From contig NZ_JAWQFO010000002.1 in the NCBI RefSeq assembly GCF_033436665.1, positions 124,001 through 188,000 on the forward strand: DNA of 64,000 nucleotides, in the 5' to 3' direction. Both the position numbers and the translations under genes were made by a program. Below are positions 17,102 to 25,784 of the stretch, in pieces (within the stretch, counting starts at the first letter, position 1; every line of letters starts with the position of its first letter). This DNA comes from JAWQFO01 sp033436665 (GTDB lineage Bacteria; Pseudomonadota; Alphaproteobacteria; Rhodobacterales; Rhodobacteraceae). The notes under the pieces were generated by a model. The model was given only the letters and a program-made list of their open reading frames with translations, was not told where the DNA came from and searched no databases.

Positions 17102-17992
17102 ATGCGCAGCGATCCCGACCCGACCGACGCTTCGGCGCAACTGATCTCGCGGCTCGCGACGCGGGTGCGGGACGTGCGCAAGGCGCGCGGATTGCCGCGG
17201 CGTGTCCTGTCCGAGCTGTCCGGTGTCTCGCCGCGCTATCTCGCGCAGCTCGAGGCCGGCGAGGGGAACGTATCGGTCGTTCTGCTGCAACGTATCGCCG
17301 CTGCGCTCGATCTCAGGATCGAAGCCCTGCTGGCCGAGGATCTGCCCTGGGAACGCGACGTGCAGCGCGTGGCCATGCTATACCGCAGCGCGCCCGGTCC
17401 GGTGCAGGACAAGGTGCGCGCACTGCTGGCGCCACAGAACCCGGCGGCCTTGCGCGCCGGACGCATCTGCCTTGTCGGGCTGCGCGGGGCGGGCAAGTCG
17501 ACGCTGGGCCGGATGGCGGGCGAGGCGCTGAACCTGCCGTTCGTCGAGCTCAACCGGGAGATCGAGACCCAGACCGGCATGCCGCTCTCCGAGGTCATGG
17601 CCTTCTACGGCCAGGAGGGCTATCGCGCGCTCGAGGCCGAAGCCGTGGCCCGCGTTGTGGCAAGCCACGACCGGCTCGTGCTGGCGGTGGCGGGCGGGAT
17701 CGTCGAGGACGCCGACACCTATGGCCAGCTTCTCGAACGGTTCCACACGATCTGGATCCGGACCTCCCCCGCCGAACACATGGAGCGGGTCCGCGCGCAG
17801 GGCGACCTGCGGCCGATGCAAGGCAACCCGGCGGCGATGGAGCATCTCAAGGGGCTGCTCGCCGCGCGCACGCCGCTCTACGAAAGGGCCGAGGCGCAGG
17901 TGAACACCGCGAACCGCACGGTGTCCGCCTCTCTCAACGATCTTCTGAAGGCGATCGCCTCGCACGGATTTCTCGACCGCGTCGGGGCCTGA
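17102..17992 (+). CDS. boxR: Transcriptional regulator BoxR (benzoyl-CoA-responsive)
   Basis: 296 aa. Residues about 15-75 form an XRE-type helix-turn-helix (SELSGVSPRYLAQLEAGEG); residues 120-290 are a shikimate-kinase-like domain with Walker A GLRGAGKST at 126-134. This fusion is the hallmark of BzdR/BoxR, repressors released by benzoyl-CoA. I use ATG 17102; the upstream ATG at 17072 lies inside the TGCA array and has no ribosome-binding site. Placed directly after boxA, it probably controls the ligase-box genes and itself through the TGCA sites. Confidence 0.92.
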   Translation: MRSDPDPTDASAQLISRLATRVRDVRKARGLPRRVLSELSGVSPRYLAQLEAGEGNVSVVLLQRIAAALDLRIEALLAEDLPWERDVQRVAMLYRSAPGPVQDKVRALLAPQNPAALRAGRICLVGLRGAGKSTLGRMAGEALNLPFVELNREIETQTGMPLSEVMAFYGQEGYRALEAEAVARVVASHDRLVLAVAGGIVEDADTYGQLLERFHTIWIRTSPAEHMERVRAQGDLRPMQGNPAAMEHLKGLLAARTPLYERAEAQVNTANRTVSASLNDLLKAIASHGFLDRVGA

Positions 17993-18003
17993 GCGCAGGA
18001 CAC

Positions 18004-18031
18004 GAAAAAGGGCCGCGACGATGCGCGGCCC
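18004..18031 (-). terminator. Rho-independent terminator of the oligopeptide-binding protein gene
   Basis: GGGCCGCG (18010-18017) and CGCGGCCC (18024-18031) form an 8-bp stem with a 6-base loop; read on the minus strand it is followed by CTTTTTC. It may also slow transcripts leaving boxR on the plus strand. Confidence 0.75.
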
Positions 18032-18052
18032 TTCGGTTCGGTCGGGACAGGT

Positions 18053-19723
18053 TCAGGCGCTCCAGGCCATTCGGGCCGGGTGGTACTCGAACCCGATGTG
18101 GTGTCCGGCGCCCAGCAGGCCTTCCTTGGTGTGGTTGTAGAGCGAGCGCCAGTAGGGCTGGATCGTCACCCCTTCGCCCTGCACCAGCGCCTCGCCTTCC
18201 TTCATGATCTCGCGCCGTTCGTCGACATCCGCGGTCGCGAGCGCCCTTTCCAGCAGCGCGTCGAAATCCGCGTTCGACCAGCCGAACTCGTTCCAGGCCT
18301 CGCCCGAACGGTAGGCCAGCGCCCAGATCTGCACGCCGAGCGGGCGTGCGTTCCAGTTCGTCGAGGAGAACGGATACTTGGTCCAGTCGTTCCAGAAGGT
18401 CGAGCCGGGCAGGATCGAACGTTTCACGTTGATGCCCGCGTCGCGCAGCTGGGCCGCCACCGCGTCGGTGGTGTCCTTGCGCCAGGCGTCGTCGATCGAG
18501 ACGAGCTCGTGCTCGAAATCGCCCATGCCGGCCTCGTCCATCAGCGCCTTGGCGGCCGCCGGATCGACGGTGCGCGGCGGCAGCTCGGCGTATTCGGGAT
18601 GCATCGGGCCGACGTGGTGGTTCTCGGCGACGATACCGCGTCCGGCGTAGCCAAGCTCGAGCAGCAGGTTGTTGTCGACCGCCATCGCCAGGGCCTGGCG
18701 CACGCGCTTGTCCTCGTAGGGCCGTTTGCCATCGACCTCGGCCAGCTGGTTCGGCCGGATCACGATGGTCGAGCCGGAGGCGACGGTGTTCTGCACGAAC
18801 CCGTCGAGCGTGTCGAAGATGTCGATGAACTCACCCTCGATCGAGTAGGTCGCGTCGATCTCCTCGGCCTCGGCTGCGGCGACGTAAGCCGCCGGATCGG
18901 TGCCGTAGTCGATGTATTCCAACCGATCGATGTAGGGGCCGCCATAAACCTCTGTGCCCCACCAGGTGTGATCGGTGTTGCGCACCAGCACGGCCTTGAC
19001 GCCGACATCGAAGGTCTCGGGCAGGTAGGGCCCAGTTCCGACCGCATTCTCGATCATGTTGTCGGGATCGAAGCCTTCCGGCACGATCGCCGCCGGGTAG
19101 TCCGCCATGCCGGGGATCAGCGTGATGTCGGGACGCGGCAGGGACAGCTTGACCGTGTGGTCGTCGACCACCTCGATCGCGCCCTCGATGGCGGTGCCGC
19201 TGGCCTCGTCGATCAGCGTGGCAAAGCGCCCGGCCATCGAGTTGCCTTCCAGGCTCTTGTCGCACCAGCGCTCGATGTTGCGGGCAACGTCGGCGGCGGT
19301 GAATGCGGAGCCGTCGTTCCAGGTCACGCCCTGGCGGACGTTCAGCGTGTACTCGGTGGCGTCGTCGTTGATTTCCCAGCTTTCCAGCAGCGCCGGGGTG
19401 AACGAGCCGTCGTTTTCCCAGATCGCGAGGTACTCCAGCCAGCCGCGGCTGACATTGCCCATCTCGGACCAGTCGTAGGTGCGCGGGTCCTTGAGCGCCT
19501 TGACCAGCATCTGCATGCGCACGGTGCCGCCCTCGCTGGGCGTGCCCTGGGCATGCGCGGGCTGAGGCAGGCCGAGCATCGCATAGGCCGTCGCGCTGGT
19601 CGCGCCGAATGCGCTGGCGAGTGCGATGAACTCGCGGCGGCTCATCGCGTCACGCCCGACTTTACTGGCCGAGTCCACCACGGACTTCGGCAGCGGTTTT
19701 CCGGTGCGGGTCAGAAATGTCAT
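18053..19723 (-). CDS. ABC transporter oligopeptide-type substrate-binding protein, Tat-exported
   Basis: 556 aa, family 5 extracellular solute-binding protein (DppA/OppA type). It would bind a peptide or similar solute in the periplasm for an ABC importer. The N-terminus has a twin-arginine signal (SRREFIAL, R29-R30) and a cleavage site after AHA-58. Family features are visible: WENDGSFTPALLESWEI and VRQGVTWNDGSAFTAADV at about residues 96-147. I start at ATG 19723, preceded by GAGAGGAAG. No permease or ATPase genes lie next to it, so it is an orphan binding protein that must work with a system elsewhere. Confidence 0.87.
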   Translation of the reverse strand: MTFLTRTGKPLPKSVVDSASKVGRDAMSRREFIALASAFGATSATAYAMLGLPQPAHAQGTPSEGGTVRMQMLVKALKDPRTYDWSEMGNVSRGWLEYLAIWENDGSFTPALLESWEINDDATEYTLNVRQGVTWNDGSAFTAADVARNIERWCDKSLEGNSMAGRFATLIDEASGTAIEGAIEVVDDHTVKLSLPRPDITLIPGMADYPAAIVPEGFDPDNMIENAVGTGPYLPETFDVGVKAVLVRNTDHTWWGTEVYGGPYIDRLEYIDYGTDPAAYVAAAEAEEIDATYSIEGEFIDIFDTLDGFVQNTVASGSTIVIRPNQLAEVDGKRPYEDKRVRQALAMAVDNNLLLELGYAGRGIVAENHHVGPMHPEYAELPPRTVDPAAAKALMDEAGMGDFEHELVSIDDAWRKDTTDAVAAQLRDAGINVKRSILPGSTFWNDWTKYPFSSTNWNARPLGVQIWALAYRSGEAWNEFGWSNADFDALLERALATADVDERREIMKEGEALVQGEGVTIQPYWRSLYNHTKEGLLGAGHHIGFEYHPARMAWSA

Positions 19724-20125
19724 GATCTTCCTCTCTGTTGGTGCGGAATTCCGGTTCCGCATTCCCGGGCAGGCAGCCCGGCAGGTGATGCAGTTTTTCT
19801 GCGTTCTTCCGTGATCTTGGCGCGAAGTGTCCAAGACGCGGGGGACCGCGTCAAGACCGCCGGTCGCACCGGGGTCGCGGCGGTGCGCGCACAGGGCCGT
19901 GAGGGCGGCTCCCTCAGGACCGGTCGAATGGCCGCACCGCCCGGAATCTGCCGCTCCTGCGGACCTGCGTGTCGCAGACGGGCAAGACCCCTGCGTCAAC
20001 GGACGATCGCTCGGTCCTTCACGCAGCGGTGTTCCGCGACACCCAGGATTGCCGCGGTTCGCTACGCGATCTGGTCCGCGCCATGGTGCGCGCGAAATTG
20101 CTGCCATAGGTGGCAGGCAAGAGAA
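19724..20125. other. Intergenic stretch with two small hairpins
   Basis: 402 bases between two minus-strand genes. Two adjacent 6-bp hairpins (GCGGAA/TTCCGC at 19742-19759 and CCGGGC/GCCCGG at 19766-19782) lie just upstream of the binding-protein start and could shape its 5' leader. No coding sequence was seen in the rest. Confidence 0.4.
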
Positions 20126-20908
20126 TCAGTCCTGCGTCGCACCCGCCGGGATTTGCCCGCTTCGCGGTTGGCCGTCGCTTGGGCGACTCTCGTCCAGAGC
20201 GCGCGCAGGGGCTTTGGCCGTGCCGAAGTACCGCGCGAGAAACCCGTAGAACCACGCCGCCTGCGCGGCGTCGTGGCGCAGCATCAGCGCGGTCTGCGCG
20301 TCGCGGTCCTGCGCCCCGGGCCGGCCGTAGGTTTCCGTGCCCGCCGCCTGCCACCGCCGGAAGCCTTCGATCGTCACTTCCGGATGGAACTGCAGCCCGG
20401 TGACGTGCGGCCCGATCGCGAAGGCCTGATTCTCGAACGCGGCGCTGCGCGCGAGATGGGTGGCGCCGGCAGGCAGGTCGAAAGTATGGAAATGCCATTG
20501 CGTGAAATGCAGCGGATGCGGCAAGAAGTCCTTTCCGGCCTCCGTGGGCGACACCTCGTAATACCCGAATTCGTAGCGCCCATCGGCGAGTGGGCCTGTG
20601 CCGGCCCCGTGCGCCCTGGCAATCATCTGCGCACCCTGGCAGATGCCCAGCAGGGGCAGGCCGGCGGCGAGAGTCTCCTCGATCAGGCGGTACTCCGCCC
20701 GAAGAAACGGATTTTCCGAAACGGAATCGGCATTGTAGTTGCCGCCGTAAAGAACCACGCCCGCAACATCTTCCGCGATCGACCCCGCGTCCTCGCCGCG
20801 CCAGGGGTTCCGCGTATCTGGCGCGAAGCCCTCGATTTGGCAGAAGGTCGTCACGCGGTCGTCGGTCGGCTCGGGGCCGTGTCGGATGAGCAGGATGCGC
20901 CGTTGCAT
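20126..20908 (-). CDS. Class I glutamine amidotransferase-like protein
   Basis: 260 aa. The fold matches stand-alone class I amidotransferases: nucleophile C90 in LGICQGAQ and the His-Glu pair H175 and E177 in LQFHPE. Such proteins release ammonia from glutamine or hydrolyse gamma-glutamyl amides (GuaA-N-like or PuuD/YfeJ-like). I start at ATG 20908 (MQRRILLIRHGPE) behind a GAGGAGAC site. It is divergent from the DMT transporter gene with a 217-base gap. No synthetase partner is adjacent, so the substrate stays open. Confidence 0.83.
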   Translation of the reverse strand: MQRRILLIRHGPEPTDDRVTTFCQIEGFAPDTRNPWRGEDAGSIAEDVAGVVLYGGNYNADSVSENPFLRAEYRLIEETLAAGLPLLGICQGAQMIARAHGAGTGPLADGRYEFGYYEVSPTEAGKDFLPHPLHFTQWHFHTFDLPAGATHLARSAAFENQAFAIGPHVTGLQFHPEVTIEGFRRWQAAGTETYGRPGAQDRDAQTALMLRHDAAQAAWFYGFLARYFGTAKAPARALDESRPSDGQPRSGQIPAGATQD

Positions 20909-21125
20909 GGTGTCTCCTCGTGGATCGGGCCGGGGCCGGTTGGGCCTATGGTCGATCGCCACGCTCTCAGACTTGTCCGGGACCTGCAACGACACTGTGC
21001 GGTCAGGAAGCGGTTGCCGTTCCAGTCCGGTCGCGCGTATCAGGCGGCATGTGCCGTCGCCACCTTCTTGCCGCTCCATTTCTTTGCCCGGCCGGGAATG
21101 CCGTCTGCCGACGGTACGTGCAACC

Positions 21126-22001
21126 ATGAGCGATCACCTGCGCGGTCTGATCATTACCGTGTTCGGCGTGCTTTTCGTCGTGCCGGATTCGCTTTTCGTG
21201 CGGCTGATCGACGCCGATGCGGTGACCATCGCCTTCTGGCGGTGCCTGATCGCCGGCGGCGGTCTGGGTCTGGCGATCCTGCTGACGCGCGGAACCAGGC
21301 CCTTTCGCGCGGTCCTTGCCACCGGCATCCACGGGCTGATCTTCATGGTCGGCACCGGGGCAAGCGGCGCCCTGTTCGTGTTCGCGGTCAGCCTGACGTC
21401 GGTCGCCAACGTCGTCTTCATCATCGCCACGATGCCGCTGTTCGCGAGCCTGTTCAGCCGGGTCTTTCTCGGCGAGCCGATCAGCCGCCGGATGTGGCTC
21501 ACGATGGCCGCGGTCGCGGCCGGACTCGCGGTGATCGCCTACGGTTCGGGCGAGACCGCCAACGCAAGCCTTGCAGGGGACGCGCTGGCGGTCTGCGTCG
21601 CGGCGCTGTTCGCCGGAGGGCTGACGGCGGCCCGCCATGTCCGCCATGTGTCGATGGTGCCGGGCGTGGCGATGGCGCTCGTGGCCGGGGCGTTGGTCCT
21701 GCTGCCCGTCGCGGCGCCCTTTTCGGTTGTGCCGAGCCAGGCGCCGCTGGTGCTCGGGCACGGGGCTTTCATCCTGTTCAGCTCGATGCTGCTGGCGCTG
21801 GGTCCGCGCTACATCGCCTCGGCCGAGGTAGCGCTGCTGATCCTGCTCGAATCCGTTCTGGCCCCTCTGCTGGCATGGACGGTGATCGGCGAGGATCCGG
21901 GCAGATATGCGCTGGTCGGCGGTGCCATCGTGGTCAGCGCGCTTTTCGTGTCGAACCTGGTGGTGTTGCGCCGGCGTCGCGCCCCGGCCGCGTCCGGCTA
22001 G
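21126..22001 (+). CDS. DMT-family transporter (EamA type)
   Basis: 291 aa with about 10 hydrophobic helices in two EamA repeats. It is an inner-membrane exporter of unknown metabolite specificity. Sequences such as FWRCLIAGGGLGLAI in the first repeat and LLILLESVLAPLLAW in the second are typical of the family. I start at ATG 21126 because translation from there (MSDHLRGLIITVFG) gives the first helix directly. Its TAG stop overlaps the TAG stop of the convergent mipZ within the palindrome CTAG. Confidence 0.85.
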   Translation: MSDHLRGLIITVFGVLFVVPDSLFVRLIDADAVTIAFWRCLIAGGGLGLAILLTRGTRPFRAVLATGIHGLIFMVGTGASGALFVFAVSLTSVANVVFIIATMPLFASLFSRVFLGEPISRRMWLTMAAVAAGLAVIAYGSGETANASLAGDALAVCVAALFAGGLTAARHVRHVSMVPGVAMALVAGALVLLPVAAPFSVVPSQAPLVLGHGAFILFSSMLLALGPRYIASAEVALLILLESVLAPLLAWTVIGEDPGRYALVGGAIVVSALFVSNLVVLRRRRAPAASG

Positions 22002-22807
22002 AACTTCGCCGAAACGCCCGGCAGTTCGAGCGCCTTGACCAGATCCCGCAGCTCCTGCCGCGCGGCGATGTTGGAGATGTTGAGCTGCTTGACGCCGATG
22101 TCGCGCAGATCGAGCAGGGTCAGCCCGCGCGGGAACAGTTCGCGGAAAATGACGCGCTCGCTGAAGCCCGGTGCAATGCGGAAGCCGATGCGCTTGGACA
22201 GGTTGCCGATGGCGCGTTCCATCTTCTCCTTGTTGACCATGCGCTGCGCCCCCATCCGGTTGCGCACGACGATCCAGTCGATGGGCGCGAGGCCGGCCTG
22301 CGCGCGCAGTTGTCGCGCGTTCCAGACCATTTCGGAATAGACCGACGGCCCGAGGATCTTCTCGCCGGTGTTGTCGATGCGTGCGAGCAGGTCGAAGTCG
22401 ACGAAACTGTCGTTGAGCGGCGTGATCAGCGTGTCGGCGAGCGAATGCGCAACCTGGCTCAGCCGTGTGTGCGAGCCGGGGCAGTCGATCAGGATGAAGT
22501 CGTTGTGCGGCTCGAGCTCGGCCATCGCGGCGGACAGGCGGTGGTCGTAGATGTTCTCGCCGGGCTGAAGCTGGTCGGGCGAGATCTCGGGCAGCTCGTG
22601 CACGGTCGGGCTGGGCAGGTCCAGCTCGGCCTTGTCGAGAAACTCGACGCGGTTCTCACAGTAACGTCCGAAGGTGCGCTGGCGCAGGTCGAGGTCGAGG
22701 GCGCTGATCCTGTGGCCCATCCGCGCGAGCGCCGTCGCCACATGCATCGAGACCGTCGATTTCCCGGCTCCGCCCTTTTCGTTGCCCACGACGATGATGT
22801 GCGCCAT
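21998..22807 (-). CDS. mipZ: Division-plane positioning ATPase MipZ
   Basis: 269 aa, ParA-like P-loop ATPase. In alphaproteobacteria MipZ forms a polar gradient with ParB and blocks FtsZ assembly away from midcell. The deviant Walker A is NEKGGAGKST (residues 9-18); ALDLDLRQRTFGRYCENR at about 36-53 and LIDCPGSHTRLS carry the switch motifs. DLDLRQRT separates MipZ from plasmid ParA proteins. There is no parB beside it, as is usual for mipZ. The gene ends in an overlap with the convergent transporter gene. Confidence 0.9.
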   Translation of the reverse strand: MAHIIVVGNEKGGAGKSTVSMHVATALARMGHRISALDLDLRQRTFGRYCENRVEFLDKAELDLPSPTVHELPEISPDQLQPGENIYDHRLSAAMAELEPHNDFILIDCPGSHTRLSQVAHSLADTLITPLNDSFVDFDLLARIDNTGEKILGPSVYSEMVWNARQLRAQAGLAPIDWIVVRNRMGAQRMVNKEKMERAIGNLSKRIGFRIAPGFSERVIFRELFPRGLTLLDLRDIGVKQLNISNIAARQELRDLVKALELPGVSAKF

Positions 22808-22979
22808 GCCCGTCCCCTCGTCCGCCCACTGTCCCGCAGCGGTTCATTGGCGCCCACTATATGTTGTGGCCGCTACCTTGGAAAGCGGTGAAGCCCTTTG
22901 CGGCCGCCATAAAGCGTTTCCGTGTCGCCCGGGTCGCGCCCCGGACGCACTGGGGCGTCTAGGCGTTCTCTGTCCTTGG

Positions 22980-24845
22980 CTAGAGGCCGCGACGCACCAA
23001 CGCGTCGAGCGCTTCGCGCAGAGGGGCGAGTTGCTCTGCGTAGCGACACCATCCGGTGTCGCGCGCAGGATCGACCGCGCGGCGGACCTGGTCGGCACTT
23101 GCCGTCAGGATCGGGCGGGTGATGTCGGTCGTGACAAGCGTCTCGTCCGGGTCCGGGATGCCGCAGGCGCGGCGCAGCGCAAGTGCTGTCTCGAACGGGT
23201 CACGGATCAGCGCGCCGAAATCGGCGGTCACGATGCGCTCTGCTTCGCTGGCCTGGAAATGCGCGACGAGATCGCGGGCCAGCGCCTGGTAGCAGGCGAT
23301 GTCGCCGAGATCATAGGCAAAGCCGTTGCCCGGGCCGCCGAAGCACTGGCGGTAGAGCGACCAGCCCAGGGCCATCTCGTCCCGCTGCATCACCACGATC
23401 CGGGCTTCGGGCAGGGCGGCGCACAAGAACCCGATCCAGCGGAAGTTGAGCGGCATCTTGTCGATCACCGTGGCGTGCCCACCGGCGTATTCGGCAAGCC
23501 GGTGGCGCAGGATGCGCTGGAGATCGAGAATTTCGTCGACGCTCAGACAGGATCGGCTGTTTTCTTTCAGCGTGCGCAAGATCGGCGCGATGGCGGTCTT
23601 GACCAGTGCCAGTTCGCCCGCCGGGCGCACGTCGGCGCCGTGGCTCAATATCTGTTCGGTCAGCGTGGTGCCCGAGCGCGGCAGCCCGGTGACGAAGATT
23701 GGCGTGACTTGCGGATCGCCCATCGGTGCGCGCGGCAGGCGCAAGGTCTTGAGCCAGGCGAAAAGCGCCGCGTCCCGGGTCACGTCATAGCCGAGGCGCG
23801 CCTTGCGCAGCGCATTCCCCTCTGCCAGATGGTCGAAGGCGCGCGTGTGATCGCCGAGTTGATCGAGCGCATTGAACAGCGCGAATTTCAGGTGTGCCCG
23901 GTCATCTGGGTCCGTGGTGCGGTCCAGCAGCTTCTCCATCCGGGCGATGCGCGGATCGTCCGGGCCGGTGAAGGCGGCGATCTCCGACAGGTTGCGGTGC
24001 AGGACGGCGCTGTCGGGATGCAGGGCAAGGGCGGCCTCGTAATGCGCCAGCGCCTCGTCGCGGCGTCCGAGGGCGCGGGCGAGGATGGCCAGGTCGTTCA
24101 ATGTCGCCGCGTTCTCAGGATCGAGGCGTATCGCGGTTCCGAAAGCCGCCTGCGCATTGTCGGCATCGCCCGAAGCCAGAGCGACGCGGCCCTGCAGGGT
24201 CAGGGCGGCGGGATGCTCGGGGGCGATGGCAAGTGCGCGCGCGACGGCCCTTCGCGCCGCGTCCGGCTGGCCGCAGTCAAGCTGGCAGGCGGCGAGATCG
24301 AGCCAGTGTGCCACGCAGTCAGGGGCCAGCGCGGTTGCCCGTCCGAAGGCGGCCGTCGCGCGGTTTGGCCGGCCGGCGGCGCGCAGGGCGCGCCCTTTTG
24401 CGGACCAGAGTTCCGCGGTTTCCTGCGCAGGCAGCGCGCGGTCGTAGACCCGCACGGCGGCTTCGGGTCGGCCCAGCCGGAGATGGCAGGCGCCCATGAT
24501 CTCGATCAGGGCCGGATGCAGCGGGCCGCCGTCGGTGTCGAGCCGTTCGGCAAGGCGCAGCGCCTCGTCCCAGTGACCCTGCCGGAACGAGGCGGCGACC
24601 GCGTCAAGCCGGTCCTGCGGCAGGCTTTCGATGGCGTCGCGCTCAAGCGCTGCCAGACCGGACCGCGCGCGGGTATTCGCGGGAAACCGCGATATCACTG
24701 CCTCGTAGAGACCGGCCGCACCGGCCATGTCGCCGCGCCGGCGCAGGCGTTCGGCCTGGGACAGCAGGATTCGGGCCGGAGGCGTCTGCTTGTTCACGAA
24801 GGAACGGCCTTTCTGTGCGCGTCGTCTTTTCTGCACTCTGGCCAT
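22980..24845 (-). CDS. TPR-repeat sulfotransferase family protein
   Basis: 621 aa. The N-terminal half (about residues 25-300) is built of tetratricopeptide repeats with the typical W/LG/Y..A/A..P spacing (for example AALTLQGRVALASGDADNAQ). The C-terminal half is a sulfotransferase-3-like domain with the PAPS 5'-phosphosulfate loop TGLPRSGTT at 386-394 and the 3'-phosphate motif region DKMPLNFRWIG. The acceptor is unknown; cell-surface glycan or protein targets are usual for this architecture. The first 20 residues are strongly basic. It lies upstream of and separate from the rpmE terminator. Confidence 0.82.
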   Translation of the reverse strand: MARVQKRRRAQKGRSFVNKQTPPARILLSQAERLRRRGDMAGAAGLYEAVISRFPANTRARSGLAALERDAIESLPQDRLDAVAASFRQGHWDEALRLAERLDTDGGPLHPALIEIMGACHLRLGRPEAAVRVYDRALPAQETAELWSAKGRALRAAGRPNRATAAFGRATALAPDCVAHWLDLAACQLDCGQPDAARRAVARALAIAPEHPAALTLQGRVALASGDADNAQAAFGTAIRLDPENAATLNDLAILARALGRRDEALAHYEAALALHPDSAVLHRNLSEIAAFTGPDDPRIARMEKLLDRTTDPDDRAHLKFALFNALDQLGDHTRAFDHLAEGNALRKARLGYDVTRDAALFAWLKTLRLPRAPMGDPQVTPIFVTGLPRSGTTLTEQILSHGADVRPAGELALVKTAIAPILRTLKENSRSCLSVDEILDLQRILRHRLAEYAGGHATVIDKMPLNFRWIGFLCAALPEARIVVMQRDEMALGWSLYRQCFGGPGNGFAYDLGDIACYQALARDLVAHFQASEAERIVTADFGALIRDPFETALALRRACGIPDPDETLVTTDITRPILTASADQVRRAVDPARDTGWCRYAEQLAPLREALDALVRRGL

Positions 24846-24870
24846 GTTTCCTTACCAAACCCTTGAAACG

Positions 24871-24898
24871 AAAACAGGCGCGGAGAGGTCTCCGCGCC
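24871..24898 (-). terminator. Rho-independent terminator after rpmE
   Basis: GGCGCGGAGA (24877-24886) and TCTCCGCGCC (24889-24898) form a 10-bp stem with a 2-base tip (in practice a 4-base loop); on the minus strand it is followed by TGTTTT. It ends the rplS-rpmE transcript. Confidence 0.8.
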
Positions 24899-24925
24899 CG
24901 CTTGTGGCGATGCCTGCCGGCTGGC

Positions 24926-25147
24926 TCAGAAGCCGAGCCCTGCGTACTTGTTCTTGAACTTCGACACGCGCCCGCCGGTGTCCATCAGGCGGGTGCCGCC
25001 ACCGGTCCAGGCCGGGTGCGAAGAGGGGTCGATGTCGAGCGAGAGCGTCTCGCCTTCCTTGCCCCAGGTCGATTTCATCTGCACCACGGTGCCGTCCGTC
25101 AGCTTGACGTCGATCAGGTGGTAGTCGGGATGGGTATCGGCTTTCAT
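24926..25147 (-). CDS. rpmE: 50S ribosomal protein L31
   Basis: 73 aa. L31 sits at the central protuberance of the large subunit and bridges to the 30S. The N-terminus MKADTHPDYH and the motif SSHPAWTGG with a basic C-terminus identify it. It lacks the zinc-binding CxxC motifs, so it is the zinc-independent form seen in alphaproteobacteria. It is 11 bases downstream of rplS and clearly in the same operon. Confidence 0.95.
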   Translation of the reverse strand: MKADTHPDYHLIDVKLTDGTVVQMKSTWGKEGETLSLDIDPSSHPAWTGGGTRLMDTGGRVSKFKNKYAGLGF

Positions 25148-25158
25148 CGTCCCGCTCC

Positions 25159-25542
25159 TTACGCTTCTGCGCCCGCTTTGGGCTTGTAATGGGTGTTCTC
25201 GGCGATCCGTGCGGATTTGCCGCGACGGCTGCGCAGGTAGTAGAGCTTGGCGCGACGCACGCGTCCGCGGCGCACCACTTCGATGCTCTCGATATTGGTG
25301 GAATGCAGCGGGAAGACGCGCTCGACGCCCTCGCCGAAGGAGATCTTGCGCACGGTGAACGAACCGGCGATGCCGGTGCCGTTGTTGCGCGCGATGCAGA
25401 CGCCTTCGTAGTTCTGCACCCGGGTCCGGGTGCCTTCAGTGACCTTGTAGCCCACGCGCACGGTGTCACCGGCGCGGAAGTCGGGAATGGTCTTTCCCAG
25501 TTCGGCGATCTGTTCCGCCTCGATTTCTGCGATCAGGTCCAT
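25159..25542 (-). CDS. rplS: 50S ribosomal protein L19
   Basis: 127 aa. L19 lies at the 30S-50S interface. Characteristic segments are DTVRVGYKVTEGTRTRVQNYEG and KISFGEGVERVFPLHS and the basic RVRRAKLYYLRSRRGKSARI near the end. ATG 25542 follows an AGGAG site. A perfect TTGACA (minus strand, 25716-25711) in the 242-base gap to trmD suggests the gene also has its own promoter, though the matching -10 is poor. Confidence 0.96.
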   Translation of the reverse strand: MDLIAEIEAEQIAELGKTIPDFRAGDTVRVGYKVTEGTRTRVQNYEGVCIARNNGTGIAGSFTVRKISFGEGVERVFPLHSTNIESIEVVRRGRVRRAKLYYLRSRRGKSARIAENTHYKPKAGAEA

Positions 25543-25784
25543 CTGATCAACTCCTGGTTTGCTCGCGGTTCGTGCCGCGAAGATTTGCGCGTCCCAGAGC
25601 TTCCGTCTTCTGCCGGGGCGTCCTCGGAGGCCCCGCGGGAGTTGTCGAACGACGTTCCTTGTTGTGTTCCGCCACGTGACCGGGAGACCGAAGAAGGCTT
25701 GCACCCGTGTTGTCAACGCGAACTGGTCCGAAGCCGCCGTTGCGAGTCCGAACGGGCGGGGTATAGGCAGGAACGAAGCGCGGA

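Noticed and set aside
21998..22001. Shared CTAG stop codons of the convergent transporter and mipZ genes
   Set aside because: Real but trivial: both genes end in TAG and the palindrome lets them overlap; no functional meaning is needed.
18080..22891. Very long plus-strand open frame (about 1600 codons) opposite the binding-protein, amidotransferase and mipZ genes
   Set aside because: Antisense shadow of GC-rich genes: it runs across several well-recognised genes on both strands, has no family resemblance and no ribosome-binding site.
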